This document shows, one piece after another, positions 17,177 through 25,983 of a stretch of DNA of 64,000 nt. The stretch is taken from assembly GCF_000813425.1 (NCBI RefSeq), contig NZ_JWIB01000016.1, positions 1 through 64,000 of the forward strand, in the 5' to 3' direction. Position numbers and translations under genes: made by a program. Below the pieces are notes generated by a model, which did no database searches, was not told the origin of the DNA, and was given only the letters and a program-made list of their open reading frames with translations. Each line of letters starts with the position of its first letter. Position 1 is the stretch's first letter. Source of the DNA: Sporosarcina sp. ZBG7A (lineage in GTDB: Bacteria; Bacillota; Bacilli; Bacillales_A; Planococcaceae).

Positions 17177-18517
17177 ATGGGCGATAAAAAAGAGGGTTGG
17201 CTTCGAGAAAGCACAGGCGTTAGTCTGGAAGAAGTCAATAGCACAATTAATGTCCGAAACAAAAAAGGATTTTGGCGTAAACTTTTTGCATTCGCCGGCC
17301 CCGGCTCACTCGTAGCAGTAGGATACGTGGATCCTGGTAATTGGGCGACTTCGATTGCTGGCGGTTCACGTTTCGGATATCTATTGCTTAGTGTAATTCT
17401 AATTTCAAACTTAATAGCCGTGCTTCTTCAGTCTTTGTCTGCAAAACTTGGAATTGTAACGGGAAAAGATTTGGCACAAGCTACAAGTGCTTCCGTTGGC
17501 AAAAAGATGTCTATATTTTTATGGATTATTACAGAGTTAGCCATTATTGCGACAGATCTGGCGGAAGTGATTGGATCGGCGATTGCACTGAATCTGCTAT
17601 TTGGGATTCCGTTATTAGTCGGTATTGCCATTACGACATTGGATGTCTTGCTCCTTCTCTATTTACAGAGGAAAGGATTCCGTATTATTGAATCGATTGT
17701 CATTGTGCTAATGGCCACTATTTTTGTCGTATTTGTGTTCGAAGTGATTTCCTCTAAACCAGAATTATCTTCATTGTTTGCTGGATTTATCCCACAGACA
17801 GAGATTGTAACGAATCCGAGTATGTTGTTCATTGCCCTCGGAATTTTGGGTGCGACTGTCATGCCGCACAATCTGTATTTGCACTCTTCTATTGTACAAA
17901 CACGAAATTATGAACGTACTCAAGAAGGGAAAAAAGAAGCGATTAAGTTCTCGCTGATTGATTCGGGGTTCTCGTTGACGGTTGCGTTCCTCATAAACTC
18001 AGCGATCCTTATTTTGGGAGCTGCTGCGTTTTACGGAACGGAACTGGATATCTCTGAAATTGAAGCTGCTTATAATTTGTTGAGTCCAACTCTTGGAGTG
18101 GGGATTGCCAGTACGTTATTTGCAGTGGCATTACTTGCATCGGGTCAAAATTCTACGATTACAGGAACGATTAGCGGTCAAATTGTTATGGAGGGGTTCA
18201 TTAATTTACGGATTACTCCTTGGTTGAGAAGACTGATTACTCGCCTACTCGCCGTTATTCCTGCTTTTATCGTCACATGGATTGCGGGTTCAAAAGGTAC
18301 AGGGGAATTGTTGTTGTGGAGTCAAGTAATCTTAAGTTTGGCACTTCCTTTTGCGGTAGTTCCGCTTGTTAGGTTTACAAGTGATAAGAAGAAAATGGGC
18401 GAGTTTGTGAATTCGTTGCCTATCAAGATTTTGGCATGGACGAGTACAGTCGTCATCATTATCTTGAACGTGTTCCTTATTGGATATGTTGTTGTGACGG
18501 GGCATGACCTCGGTTAA
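17177..18517 (+). CDS. mntH: Nramp-family divalent metal (Mn2+) transporter
   Basis: A 446-residue, 11-TM proton-coupled metal importer. The TM1 metal-binding motif DPGN is present in VGYVDPGNWATSIAGG and the TM6 motif in GATVMPHNLYLHSS. The ATG at 17177 follows AGGAGG with good spacing; a longer frame from 17144 has no site. It is monocistronic, between an upstream terminator and its own. The usual substrate of this subfamily is Mn2+. In Bacillus it is repressed by MntR, but no standard MntR box is obvious here. Confidence 0.93.
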   Translation: MGDKKEGWLRESTGVSLEEVNSTINVRNKKGFWRKLFAFAGPGSLVAVGYVDPGNWATSIAGGSRFGYLLLSVILISNLIAVLLQSLSAKLGIVTGKDLAQATSASVGKKMSIFLWIITELAIIATDLAEVIGSAIALNLLFGIPLLVGIAITTLDVLLLLYLQRKGFRIIESIVIVLMATIFVVFVFEVISSKPELSSLFAGFIPQTEIVTNPSMLFIALGILGATVMPHNLYLHSSIVQTRNYERTQEGKKEAIKFSLIDSGFSLTVAFLINSAILILGAAAFYGTELDISEIEAAYNLLSPTLGVGIASTLFAVALLASGQNSTITGTISGQIVMEGFINLRITPWLRRLITRLLAVIPAFIVTWIAGSKGTGELLLWSQVILSLALPFAVVPLVRFTSDKKKMGEFVNSLPIKILAWTSTVVIIILNVFLIGYVVVTGHDLG

Positions 18518-18521
18518 ATGG

Positions 18522-18550
18522 AAAACGTCTCTTTTATAGAGGCGTTTTTT
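18522..18550 (+). terminator. intrinsic terminator after mntH
   Basis: AACGTCTCT pairs with AGAGGCGTT (one G-U), followed by TTTT. Confidence 0.85.
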
Positions 18551-18659
18551 GATGGAGAAGGTGGCGGTCACCCTCTGTTTTTAGTATGATAGCGAATAGA
18601 TGTGAATTGGTTATACTTCCACTTCACTTGAATCTGGGAAGAAAGAATAGGTGTACAAC

Positions 18660-20216
18660 ATGAGTTTATTAACTGTATCAAATTTGAGTCATGGTTTTGG
18701 AGACCGTGCAATTTTTGAAGACGTGTCGTTCAGACTGTTGGCTGGCGAGCATATAGGTCTTGTCGGTGCGAACGGAGAAGGAAAGTCGACGTTTATGAAT
18801 ATTATTACGCGGAAACTTGAACCAGACGCGGGAACAGTCTCTTGGGCGAAACGTGCTCGCGTAGGGTACTTAGATCAGCACGCTGCACTTAAGCAGGGGA
18901 TGACAATCCGCGATGTATTGCGTACCGCTTTTCAATATTTGTACGATATGGAAAGTGAAATGAATGAGTTGTTTGCGAAGATGGCCGAAGTAGATCCAGA
19001 TGAACTGGAAGCTATTTTAGAAGAGACTGGCCAAATTCAAGAGGACCTTGAACAACAGGATTTCTATATATTAGATGCAAAAGTGGAAGAAGTGGCAAAC
19101 GGTCTTGGGCTAGATGAATTTGGCTTAGACCGTGATGTTCATGATTTGAGTGGTGGACAACGTACGAAAGTGTTGCTTGGTAAATTGCTTCTAGAAAAGC
19201 CGGATATTTTACTATTGGATGAGCCGACGAACTATTTGGATGTGGAACACATTGAATGGTTGCGTACGTATTTGCAAAACTATCCAAGTGCGTTTGTTCT
19301 AATCTCACATGATATTCCATTTTTGAATAGTGTTGTGAACTTGATTTATCACATGGAGAATCAGGAAATTACTCGTTATCCAGGAGATTATGATGATTTT
19401 TTACGTGTCCATGAGATGAAGAAACAACAAGTGGAAGCGGCTTATAAGAAGCAGCAAAAGGAAATCGCGGGATTGAAAGATTTTGTTGCGCGTAACAAAG
19501 CCAACGCAGCGACGAGTAAGATGGCACAATCTCGACAGAAAAAACTCGATAAGATGGATATGATCGAACTTGATTCTGAAAAGCCAAAACCTCGTTTTGA
19601 CTTTAAGATGGCACGGACACCAAGCAAGTATTTGTTTGAAACAAACCAACTCGTGATTGGATACGACGAACCGTTATCTAGTCCACTGGACCTTGAGATG
19701 GAACGTGGTCAGAAAATCGCTTTGTCAGGTGCCAATGGGATTGGTAAAACGACGTTGCTGAAGAGTTTACTCGGAGAGATTCCAGCATTGTCTGGATCGG
19801 TTGAGCGTGGCGAACATTTGGCTATCGGTTATTTTGAACAAGAAATGAAGTCAGATAGTGACAAGACTTGTTTGGAAGAGATTTGGAGTGAATTCCCTCA
19901 CTTTACACAGTATGAAGTGCGCGCAGCTCTTGCTCGCGTCGGTCTGACAACAAAGCATATTGAGAGTAAAGTAAAAGTATTGAGTGGTGGCGAACGGGCA
20001 AAAGTACGTTTGTGTAAGCTGGTCAATCAAGAAACGAACTTACTTGTGCTGGATGAGCCGACGAATCACTTGGATGTCGATGCAAAAGCTGAACTGAAGC
20101 GCGCGCTGACCGAGTTCAAAGGGAGTGTCCTGCTCATTTCCCACGAGCCTGATTTTTATGAGGGTGTCGTGAACAAAATGTGGAACGGCGAGACATGGAC
20201 GACGAAGATGTTTTAA
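18660..20216 (+). CDS. ABC-F family ATPase (YfmM-type)
   Basis: A 518-residue soluble protein with two ABC domains and no TM. The first domain has Walker A VGANGEGKST, signature LSGGQRTKV and Walker B LLLDEPTNYLD. A charged linker follows (MKKQQVEAAYKKQQKEIAGL...). The second domain has SGANGIGKTT, LSGGERAKV and LVLDEPTNHLD. This is the layout of ABC-F translation factors that bind the ribosomal E site. The NLSHGFGDRAIFEDVSFRLL opening resembles Bacillus YfmM. The ATG at 18660 is preferred to GTG 18651. It could be a housekeeping ribosome rescue factor; antibiotic resistance cannot be inferred. Confidence 0.92.
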   Translation: MSLLTVSNLSHGFGDRAIFEDVSFRLLAGEHIGLVGANGEGKSTFMNIITRKLEPDAGTVSWAKRARVGYLDQHAALKQGMTIRDVLRTAFQYLYDMESEMNELFAKMAEVDPDELEAILEETGQIQEDLEQQDFYILDAKVEEVANGLGLDEFGLDRDVHDLSGGQRTKVLLGKLLLEKPDILLLDEPTNYLDVEHIEWLRTYLQNYPSAFVLISHDIPFLNSVVNLIYHMENQEITRYPGDYDDFLRVHEMKKQQVEAAYKKQQKEIAGLKDFVARNKANAATSKMAQSRQKKLDKMDMIELDSEKPKPRFDFKMARTPSKYLFETNQLVIGYDEPLSSPLDLEMERGQKIALSGANGIGKTTLLKSLLGEIPALSGSVERGEHLAIGYFEQEMKSDSDKTCLEEIWSEFPHFTQYEVRAALARVGLTTKHIESKVKVLSGGERAKVRLCKLVNQETNLLVLDEPTNHLDVDAKAELKRALTEFKGSVLLISHEPDFYEGVVNKMWNGETWTTKMF

Positions 20217-20223
20217 TAGGATG

Positions 20224-20268
20224 AACTGCGAGTGTGCCAATGAAGGTTGGTGTACTTGCAGTTTTTTT
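20224..20268 (+). terminator. intrinsic terminator after the ABC-F gene
   Basis: A 17-bp arm, AACTGCGAGTGTGCCAA, pairs with TTGGTGTACTTGCAGTT using several G-U pairs, then TTTTTTT. Confidence 0.88.
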
Positions 20269-20300
20269 GGTTAGCTAAATTAAATTAGCAAGCCGATACT

Positions 20301-20470
20301 ATTAAATCCCTTAACTATGCTGAAGTGTGTCCTGTAGCCAATTAAATCCACTATATGGCTGAATCATCTCGTGATCTGGCCGAGATTCCATAACTTAGCT
20401 GTGGTAGCCCATCTTAAAACAAGCGAAGCGCTACCAATTAATCCCTTAACTCATTTGAAGTGTGTCCCGT
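20301..20470 (+). repeat. direct-repeat pair in gene-free DNA
   Basis: A segment at 20301-20335 (ATCCCTTAAC, then GAAGTGTGTCC) recurs imperfectly at 20437-20470. Between them a TGGTAGC/GCTACCA inverted repeat occurs. No coding potential is seen. Confidence 0.6.
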
Positions 20471-20579
20471 TATCGACAAACTCTTCGTTGCGATGGAGAA
20501 ATGACTCTGAGTGTCGGACAAAATTGAGTGAGTGATGAAGAACCTTTTGGGAGTGATAGGTAAACTCAACGGAGTGATC
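20454..20579 (-). repeat. 21-bp degenerate tandem repeat (six units)
   Basis: Six units of exactly 21 bp. Read on the minus strand they give a seven-residue periodicity: DHSVEFT, YHSQKVL, HHSLNFV, RHSESFL, HRNEEFV, DNGTHFK. The surrounding frame (20451-20693) has no ribosome site and a low-complexity composition, so it is treated as a minisatellite rather than a gene. Confidence 0.75.
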
Positions 20580-20682
20580 GAGAACGCAAGCTGATGGATG
20601 GAGTGCGTCAGGGCACGGTGGAGTCGCGTTTAATAAGAAGTTGAGAAGTGCAAACTCTGATAGAATTTTCAGTAGTACTTTG

Positions 20683-21042
20683 TTTATGAGCATAATCCCG
20701 AGTTTATGAGCAGAAAATGTGATTTATGAGCATAATCCCGAGTTTATGAGCGGAAAGCGTGATTTATGAGCACAATCCCGAGTTTATGAGCGGAAAGCGT
20801 GATTTATGAGCACAATCCTGAGTTTATGAGCGGAAACCTCGATTTATGAGCACAATCCCGAGTTTATGAGCGGAAAGCGTGATTTATGAGCGCAATGCCG
20901 AGTTTCTGAGCGAAATCTGCGGTTTATGAGCACAATGCCGAGTTAATGAGCGGAAACCGTGATTTATGATCACAATCCTGAGTTTATGAGTGACAACCGC
21001 GATTTATGAGCACAATCCCGAGTTTATGAGCGAAATCACAGG
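20683..21042 (+). repeat. 20-bp tandem array, 18 units, alternating A/B types
   Basis: Eighteen units of exactly 20 bp. Odd units approximate TTTATGAGCACAATCCCGAG and even units TTTATGAGCGGAAAGCGTGA, giving a 40-bp higher-order period. TTTATGAGC is the constant core. Each ATG opens seven sense codons ending in a TGA that overlaps the next ATG (ATGA): MSTIPSL and MSGKRDL alternate. Units 12, 13 and 15 are diverged. The same unit family occurs at 4837-4955. There are no unique spacers, so it is not a CRISPR array. Confidence 0.93.
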
Positions 21043-21137
21043 GGATACGAGCACAAAAAAAGATTTATGAATCCCAAATTCCCCTTGAGATTCGCCCCTC
21101 CTCATAATGGGTACAATAAATCAATTGAGGTGAAATC

Positions 21138-21806
21138 ATGGAACCCATAACGATATTAGAACTAGAACAAGGATTACATGAAGTACCTTTTGAAACAGCG
21201 TTATTTGGGATGGGATGCTTTTGGGGACCTGAAGCTAGGTTTGGAGGAATTCCAGGTGTACTCAGGACCCGTGTAGGATTTGCGGGAGGCACTACTGAAA
21301 ATCCGACGTATCGGAAAATGGGCGATCATACGGAAACGGTGGAAGTGGATTTTGATCCAACACTAGTCTCCTATGAAAAGTTGCTGAGTGTTTTTTGGAA
21401 CAATCATTATCCGAATCGTGACGCTTATAAAGGACGACAGTATTTGTCGATCATCCGGTACCGTAGCGAAGAACAGCGTCGCGACATCGAGCGCGTCAAA
21501 AAGGAAATGGAAGCCGTTTTAGGAGAGGGGATTGAAACAGAAATCGCTCCTTTCGAATCGTTTTCGCTCGCAGAAACACGTCATCAAAAATACTATCTCA
21601 AGCGCTATCCAAGGGCGCTTGAACAAATTGAAGCTTTGTATCCTATTCCAGAAATGCTAATTGACTCAGCGTTCGCCGCCCGTCTTAATGGCTTTGTGAA
21701 AGGTTTTAGCACTCGTCAAGAACTGATTACGGAAATCACGAGGTGGCCAATCACCAGTGATGCTCAGCGGGTTTTATTCGACACACTTCAGACTATGAAA
21801 TGGTAG
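21138..21806 (+). CDS. msrA: peptide-methionine (S)-S-oxide reductase
   Basis: A 222-residue MsrA, which reduces methionine-S-sulfoxide in proteins using thioredoxin. The catalytic motif GCFWG gives Cys27 (LFGMGCFWGPEARFGGI). The family blocks RVGFAGGTTENPTYRKMGDHTETVEVDFDP and FWNNHYPNRDAYKGRQYLS are intact. A C-terminal extension of about 50 residues after YYLKRYP lacks the resolving cysteines of longer MsrA proteins. The ATG follows TGAGGTGA. It is transcribed alone, between the repeat array and a terminator. Confidence 0.93.
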   Translation: MEPITILELEQGLHEVPFETALFGMGCFWGPEARFGGIPGVLRTRVGFAGGTTENPTYRKMGDHTETVEVDFDPTLVSYEKLLSVFWNNHYPNRDAYKGRQYLSIIRYRSEEQRRDIERVKKEMEAVLGEGIETEIAPFESFSLAETRHQKYYLKRYPRALEQIEALYPIPEMLIDSAFAARLNGFVKGFSTRQELITEITRWPITSDAQRVLFDTLQTMKW

Positions 21807-21821
21807 CAAACAATCACTAAA

Positions 21822-21860
21822 AAAGTAGCAGCTTCCCAAAAACAGGGAGTCTGCTACTTT
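21822..21860 (+). terminator. intrinsic terminator after msrA
   Basis: AAAGTAGCAG pairs with CTGCTACTTT, with an inner TCCC/GGGA, then TTTCTTG. Confidence 0.85.
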
Positions 21861-21994
21861 CTTGTTTTCAAATTGAGAAACTCTTCATTTATCAAATGAA
21901 TGATTAAAAAGTATATGAGTGGTAATACTTACAAACAGCGTCGAAAGATTGATAAAAGCGGCGCGCATTTTTAATCATTGAAGGAGGAACTCAT

Positions 21995-22777
21995 TTGAAA
22001 AAGATTGTACAAGCAATTGTTTTCCTGTTGGCAATTGTACTGCTAGCAGCACCTGTTGTTGCCGAGTCGAACGAATCAGATTCAGTAGATGAATCTGAAG
22101 CTACAGAGGGTCGGGATGTCTATCCATTCCAACCTGCAGTTGGATCCGAACTTATTGCAGATAACCCACTGTTAGAAGAGGAAACTTCTCTTACGTACAA
22201 AGTGCAACCTGGAGATAACTTATACAGAATTGCGTTAGCTCACTCCGTTCCCTTGCAATCATTAATAGAGTGGAATGGGCTGTCAAGCGAACTCATACAC
22301 CCGGGAGATGTATTGAATGTCTCTTTAGACGCACCAGGTTCAACAACTAATATGAAAAAGATGAAACAGGCTATTGCTGCAGCTCCGGTAACAAAACAGG
22401 AAACGAATGCTACCCCTGCTACTAAGAAAGTGGTTTCGACTAAAACCGCTTCTGCTCCTGCAACGGTTCCTGCTTCAACCCAGACCGGAAGAGAGCTTAC
22501 CATGACCGCAACCGCATATACCGCATATTGCAACGGCTGTTCCGGTACGACAAAGATTGGCATTAACTTGCGTGCGAATCCGAACCAAAAAGTAATTGCG
22601 GTAGACCCTTCTGTCATTCCACTTGGCTCACGAGTATGGGTGGAAGGATATGGAGAAGCGATTGCTGGTGATACAGGCGGCGCAATTAAAGGTCATAAAA
22701 TTGATGTGTTCATACCCGGGCAAAATTCAGCAATGGCTTGGGGCGTAAAAAAAGTTAGAGTCAAGGTTCTAAATTAA
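21995..22777 (+). CDS. secreted LysM plus 3D-domain cell-wall protein (YocH-like)
   Basis: A 260-residue exported protein. It has a signal peptide (KKIVQAIVFLLAIVLLAAPVVA), an acidic segment, one LysM domain (about residues 67-110; YKVQPGDNLYRIALAHSV), an Ala/Thr/Lys-rich linker, and a C-terminal 3D domain (about 165-260). The 3D domain carries the conserved aspartates in VIAVDPSVIPLGS, GDTGGAIKG and KIDVFI, a fold related to lytic transglycosylases (MltA). It probably binds and trims peptidoglycan, like YocH. The start is TTG after GGAGGA. Confidence 0.9.
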   Translation: MKKIVQAIVFLLAIVLLAAPVVAESNESDSVDESEATEGRDVYPFQPAVGSELIADNPLLEEETSLTYKVQPGDNLYRIALAHSVPLQSLIEWNGLSSELIHPGDVLNVSLDAPGSTTNMKKMKQAIAAAPVTKQETNATPATKKVVSTKTASAPATVPASTQTGRELTMTATAYTAYCNGCSGTTKIGINLRANPNQKVIAVDPSVIPLGSRVWVEGYGEAIAGDTGGAIKGHKIDVFIPGQNSAMAWGVKKVRVKVLN

Positions 22778-22785
22778 ATACCTGT

Positions 22786-22812
22786 CCGGAGAGGCGACTC
22801 TCCGGTTTTTTT
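22786..22812 (+). terminator. intrinsic terminator after the LysM-3D gene
   Basis: A perfect 8-bp stem, CCGGAGAG/CTCTCCGG, with a GCGA loop, then seven T. Confidence 0.92.
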
Positions 22813-22893
22813 CTGCAAAAAATTCGATTATAATGTAAGATGGACAGAGGGGAAGCGTGTACATATTAGTATGAGACAGGAGTAGAACAAACG

Positions 22894-23748
22894 ATGATAG
22901 ATTGGAATAAGGAACTAAATATCTACTTAATGGACAATATTAAAACAATAACAGATGAATGGCTTGCACTTCGTGATCCTGGTCAGCAGTCCATCTACTC
23001 AAGTGATGCGGGTGTAGCCACTGAGCAAACGTTGAGAGAGCAGAACAATTTAACGAACCGAACGATTGCTAGCAGTTTGTTAGGTCCTAGTGGGAACTTT
23101 GAGGAGCAAAAAACGGAATGGGCTGAATTGATTGCTAAGAGCCGTATTGCATCAAATACGGCGATATCTGAAGTGGTCGATGCCATTAGTCGTGTACGAA
23201 AAGTTTTTTGGCGGCAAATTGAACGTTTTGTCGGACAGCATCCTGAAACTGTTCCTGTTGCGGTTGTTTTACAGTGGGGAGAGACGATCCATTTAGCGTT
23301 TGACGAATTACTGACAGCCTTCTCGGACATGTACTTTACCTTAATGACGACACGCTTAAATGCCCAGCAAAGTTTGATCGATGAGCTGAGTTCTCCTATT
23401 ATAAAAATAAATGAGAATATCGGAATTTTACCATTGGTAGGAGATATCGATACTGAACGCGCAAAGGCAATATTGGAAGTCGTTCCTGCTAAATGTATGG
23501 AAGCAGATATTTTAAAATTATTTATCGACTTATCTGGTGTTTCGATTATCGATACCATGGTCGCCAATCAAATTTATGAAGTCATTCAAGTGCTTAACTT
23601 GCTTGGAGTTAAGTCGACAATCACTGGAATTCGTCCTGAAATCGCACAGACATCCATCCAATTAGGTTTGGACTTCTCAACGATTGAAACACATAGTTCG
23701 TTGCAACAAGCTTTAAAAGACAAATATATTGTGAAGAAAGTGGACTGA
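22894..23748 (+). CDS. RsbR paralogue (stressosome STAS protein)
   Basis: A 284-residue protein. An N-terminal non-haem globin-like helical domain (about 1-150) is followed by a STAS domain (about 165-280). The STAS domain keeps both phosphorylatable threonine contexts of RsbR proteins (VGDIDTERAK and SIIDTMVANQIY) and the SPIIKINENIGILPLVGD opening. RsbR proteins assemble with RsbS and RsbT into the stressosome that gates sigma-B activation. No rsbS, rsbT or sigB is adjacent, so this is an isolated paralogue. Confidence 0.9.
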   Translation: MIDWNKELNIYLMDNIKTITDEWLALRDPGQQSIYSSDAGVATEQTLREQNNLTNRTIASSLLGPSGNFEEQKTEWAELIAKSRIASNTAISEVVDAISRVRKVFWRQIERFVGQHPETVPVAVVLQWGETIHLAFDELLTAFSDMYFTLMTTRLNAQQSLIDELSSPIIKINENIGILPLVGDIDTERAKAILEVVPAKCMEADILKLFIDLSGVSIIDTMVANQIYEVIQVLNLLGVKSTITGIRPEIAQTSIQLGLDFSTIETHSSLQQALKDKYIVKKVD

Positions 23749-23816
23749 AGCATTAAAGGTATGTGCTTGAATTGTGCAAGATTATATTCAGTTCAAGTTC
23801 GCTAGGAGGAATGGAA

Positions 23817-24629
23817 TTGACCAATAAAAAAATCGTATTTTTTGATTTGGATGGTACATTAATGAGTCATGACAAAACCATCTTGCCGTCAACAAAAGAA
23901 GCATTGCATGCACTTCGTGAAAAAGGAGTCATTACTGTCATTTGTACAGGACGCGCCCCAAGAATGTTCCAGGAACTACTGACTGAATTAGAATTCGATT
24001 CGTATGTTTCTATGAACGGCCAACATGTTGTATATGAAAGCAACGAATTATTCTCCAATCCGATGAACACGGACATTCTGACAGAACTGAGTGCGCTTGC
24101 GAAAGAAAATGGACATGGCATTACGTACTCCAATTCGGAAGTGTTCGCCGCGAATGCAGCTGAACATCCACTCGTTGCTGGAAGTCTAGGTCGACTGAAG
24201 CTGAAGTATCCGGAAGTGGATGAAGAAATCTTCGCTCATTCACCTGTTCACCAAATTCAGTTGTACGGCAATATGGATGATATGCAGTCTTACAAAGATC
24301 GCTATCAAGAGGATTATGTCTTTATTCACTGGGATGAAAATGCGGTGGACATGTTGCCAAAAGGCGCATCAAAAGCAGTTGGTATTCGTAAATTGATGGA
24401 ACACCTTGATATTCCTGTTGAAAATAGTTACGCATTCGGGGATGGGCCGAATGATTTTGAAATGATTGAATTCGTTGGCACAGGAATCGCGATGGGGAAT
24501 GCAATTCCAGAGTTAAAGGAAAAGGCAGATCTTGTAACTGATACATGTTCAAACGACGGCATATTAAAAGGCTTACTTGCTTGTGGATTGTTAGAAGAAG
24601 CGGAAGTTTCTTTGCACAAAAATCACTAA
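23817..24629 (+). CDS. Cof-type HAD-superfamily phosphatase
   Basis: A 270-residue HAD hydrolase of the Cof/IIB class. Motif I is VFFDLDGTLMSHD (nucleophile Asp and acid/base Asp), motif II ICTGRAPR, a cap domain follows, then motif III lysine (MLPKGASKAVGI) and motif IV GDGPNDFEMIEF. Such enzymes hydrolyse sugar or nucleotide phosphates or flavin-related substrates. The TTG at 23817 is chosen with AGGAGGA 7 bases upstream; ATG 23811 is too close and the longer frame is unsupported. The substrate is not assigned. Confidence 0.9.
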   Translation: MTNKKIVFFDLDGTLMSHDKTILPSTKEALHALREKGVITVICTGRAPRMFQELLTELEFDSYVSMNGQHVVYESNELFSNPMNTDILTELSALAKENGHGITYSNSEVFAANAAEHPLVAGSLGRLKLKYPEVDEEIFAHSPVHQIQLYGNMDDMQSYKDRYQEDYVFIHWDENAVDMLPKGASKAVGIRKLMEHLDIPVENSYAFGDGPNDFEMIEFVGTGIAMGNAIPELKEKADLVTDTCSNDGILKGLLACGLLEEAEVSLHKNH

Positions 24630-24687
24630 AAGTTTGTATAGCATCTTTTGCTTTGAACCTTAAAACTTAACGACTATAGGAAATTCA

Positions 24688-24722
24688 CCTGCTATTGTTC
24701 CACAAAGATAGCGGGTTTTTTG
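24688..24722 (+). terminator. intrinsic terminator after the HAD gene
   Basis: CCTGCTAT pairs with ATAGCGGG (one G-U), then TTTTTTT. Confidence 0.85.
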
Positions 24723-24863
24723 CGTTCACTTTAAAACTATATCTAGATTCTTTGTAGTTAAATCCATGTAACTCATCTAGTGAGTTAGGAATCATTATTC
24801 TTGCTACTTATCATCTTGGAAATGCCCCATAAGTTCTAAAAATACGAGGTATTAAAAAATAGT

Positions 24864-24893
24864 TTGACATTTATCGATGAGAATGGTTATCAT
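24864..24893 (+). promoter_or_regulatory. isdE operon promoter
   Basis: -35 TTGACA (24864-24869) and -10 TATCAT (24888-24893) with an 18-bp spacer. The -10 is covered by the first Fur-type box. Confidence 0.7.
24878..24892 (+). promoter_or_regulatory. Fur box 1
   Basis: TGAGAAT-G-GTTATCA fits the 7-1-7 Fur consensus TGATAAT-N-ATTATCA with two mismatches and overlaps the -10, as for iron-repressed promoters. Confidence 0.8.
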
Positions 24894-24899
24894 TGAAAA

Positions 24900-24914
24900 T
24901 GAAATTCATTCTCA
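24900..24914 (+). promoter_or_regulatory. Fur box 2
   Basis: TGAAATT-C-ATTCTCA is a second 7-1-7 site just downstream of the -10. Its exact reverse complement occurs upstream of the iron-efflux ATPase (58389-58403). Confidence 0.7.
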
Positions 24915-24973
24915 ATTAAACATTCAAGAGAATTGTAAAACCTTGTACTAATACATATTTAGGGGGAACTAAA

Positions 24974-25966
24974 TTGAGAAAGATCTTAACTGGATTATCA
25001 ATTGGGTTGCTTGTAGTCTTAACTGCATGTGGACCAACAGAGAAAGAAGAAGTTAAAAAAGAAACACCAGTAGCGAGTGACACTGAGCAAGTAGAGAAAG
25101 CGGATACGAAAACGGATACGAAAACGGCTGACGGTGTGGATGAAAAAGAACTAAAAGATACACTTGCCGAATTCCCTGAAGGTTCACCTGAACGGATTAT
25201 TACGACATCTGTGCCATTAGCAGAGATGCTTGATTTACTAGATGTAACACCAGTAGGCGTGCCAACTTCAACAAACCCACTACCGGCAAACTTTGAAAAG
25301 ATCGATCAAATCGGATCTCCTATGCAGCCGGATCTTGAAGTGGTTACGAGTTTGACGCCTGATTTAATCTTAGGGGCAGAGTCATTGCGTAGCACGTTAG
25401 ACAAAAGCTTGGAAGGCATGAATCTACCAACAGCTTATCTTCCAACCGATTCGTTCGATGATTTGAAACTCAGTTTCAAAGCACTAGGAACATACTTTGA
25501 TAAGACAGATGAAATGGACAAAGTCCTTAACCAATTAGTATCTAAAGAGAACGAATTAGTAGAGCAAGGAAAAGGTAAAGACTTACCTAGTGTATTACTT
25601 GTTATCGGTACTGCGGATTCGTTCATGGTCATGAATGATGAATCATATGTTGGAAGCTTAGTGAAAAAATTGGGTGCTGACAATATCGCGACATCTGTTT
25701 TGAAAGTGAAAGATCGTTATTCACCAATTAATATGGAAGACGTTGTCGTCGCAGATCCTGACATCATCCTCGTACTAGCTTCAGGAGATCATGGTGCTTC
25801 TGAAGACGCCTTCAAAAAAGAAGTAGAGAGCAATGATACGTGGACTAAGCTTTCTGCTTATCAGAACGACAAAATTGAAGTATTGGACTACGGAGTGTTT
25901 GGTGTCACGTCTATTAAAAATGCAGAAAAGGCGCTTACCGATATCTCAAATTATTTTTATGAATGA
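24974..25966 (+). CDS. isdE: haem ABC transporter substrate-binding lipoprotein (IsdE-like)
   Basis: A 330-residue lipoprotein. The signal peptide ends in VVLTAC (lipid-anchored Cys19), followed by a charged linker with KTDT repeats and a class III (TroA/BtuF-like) binding fold with a long connecting helix. It resembles IsdE: the IGSPMQPDLE block carries the Met that is a haem ligand in IsdE, and ILVLASGDHG supplies a candidate His ligand. It captures haem and delivers it to the permease encoded next. The start is TTG after AGGGGGA. Fur boxes overlap the promoter. Confidence 0.87.
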   Translation: MRKILTGLSIGLLVVLTACGPTEKEEVKKETPVASDTEQVEKADTKTDTKTADGVDEKELKDTLAEFPEGSPERIITTSVPLAEMLDLLDVTPVGVPTSTNPLPANFEKIDQIGSPMQPDLEVVTSLTPDLILGAESLRSTLDKSLEGMNLPTAYLPTDSFDDLKLSFKALGTYFDKTDEMDKVLNQLVSKENELVEQGKGKDLPSVLLVIGTADSFMVMNDESYVGSLVKKLGADNIATSVLKVKDRYSPINMEDVVVADPDIILVLASGDHGASEDAFKKEVESNDTWTKLSAYQNDKIEVLDYGVFGVTSIKNAEKALTDISNYFYE

Positions 25967-25983
25967 AGAGAGGCGAGCGTTGT

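Noticed and set aside
20451-20693. Minus-strand 80-codon frame
   Set aside because: It consists mainly of degenerate 21-bp repeats, starts inside the 20-bp array and has no ribosome site; treated as a repeat.
20683-21042. Possible CRISPR array
   Set aside because: Units are contiguous 20-bp repeats with no unique spacers, repeats are not palindromic, and no cas genes are near.
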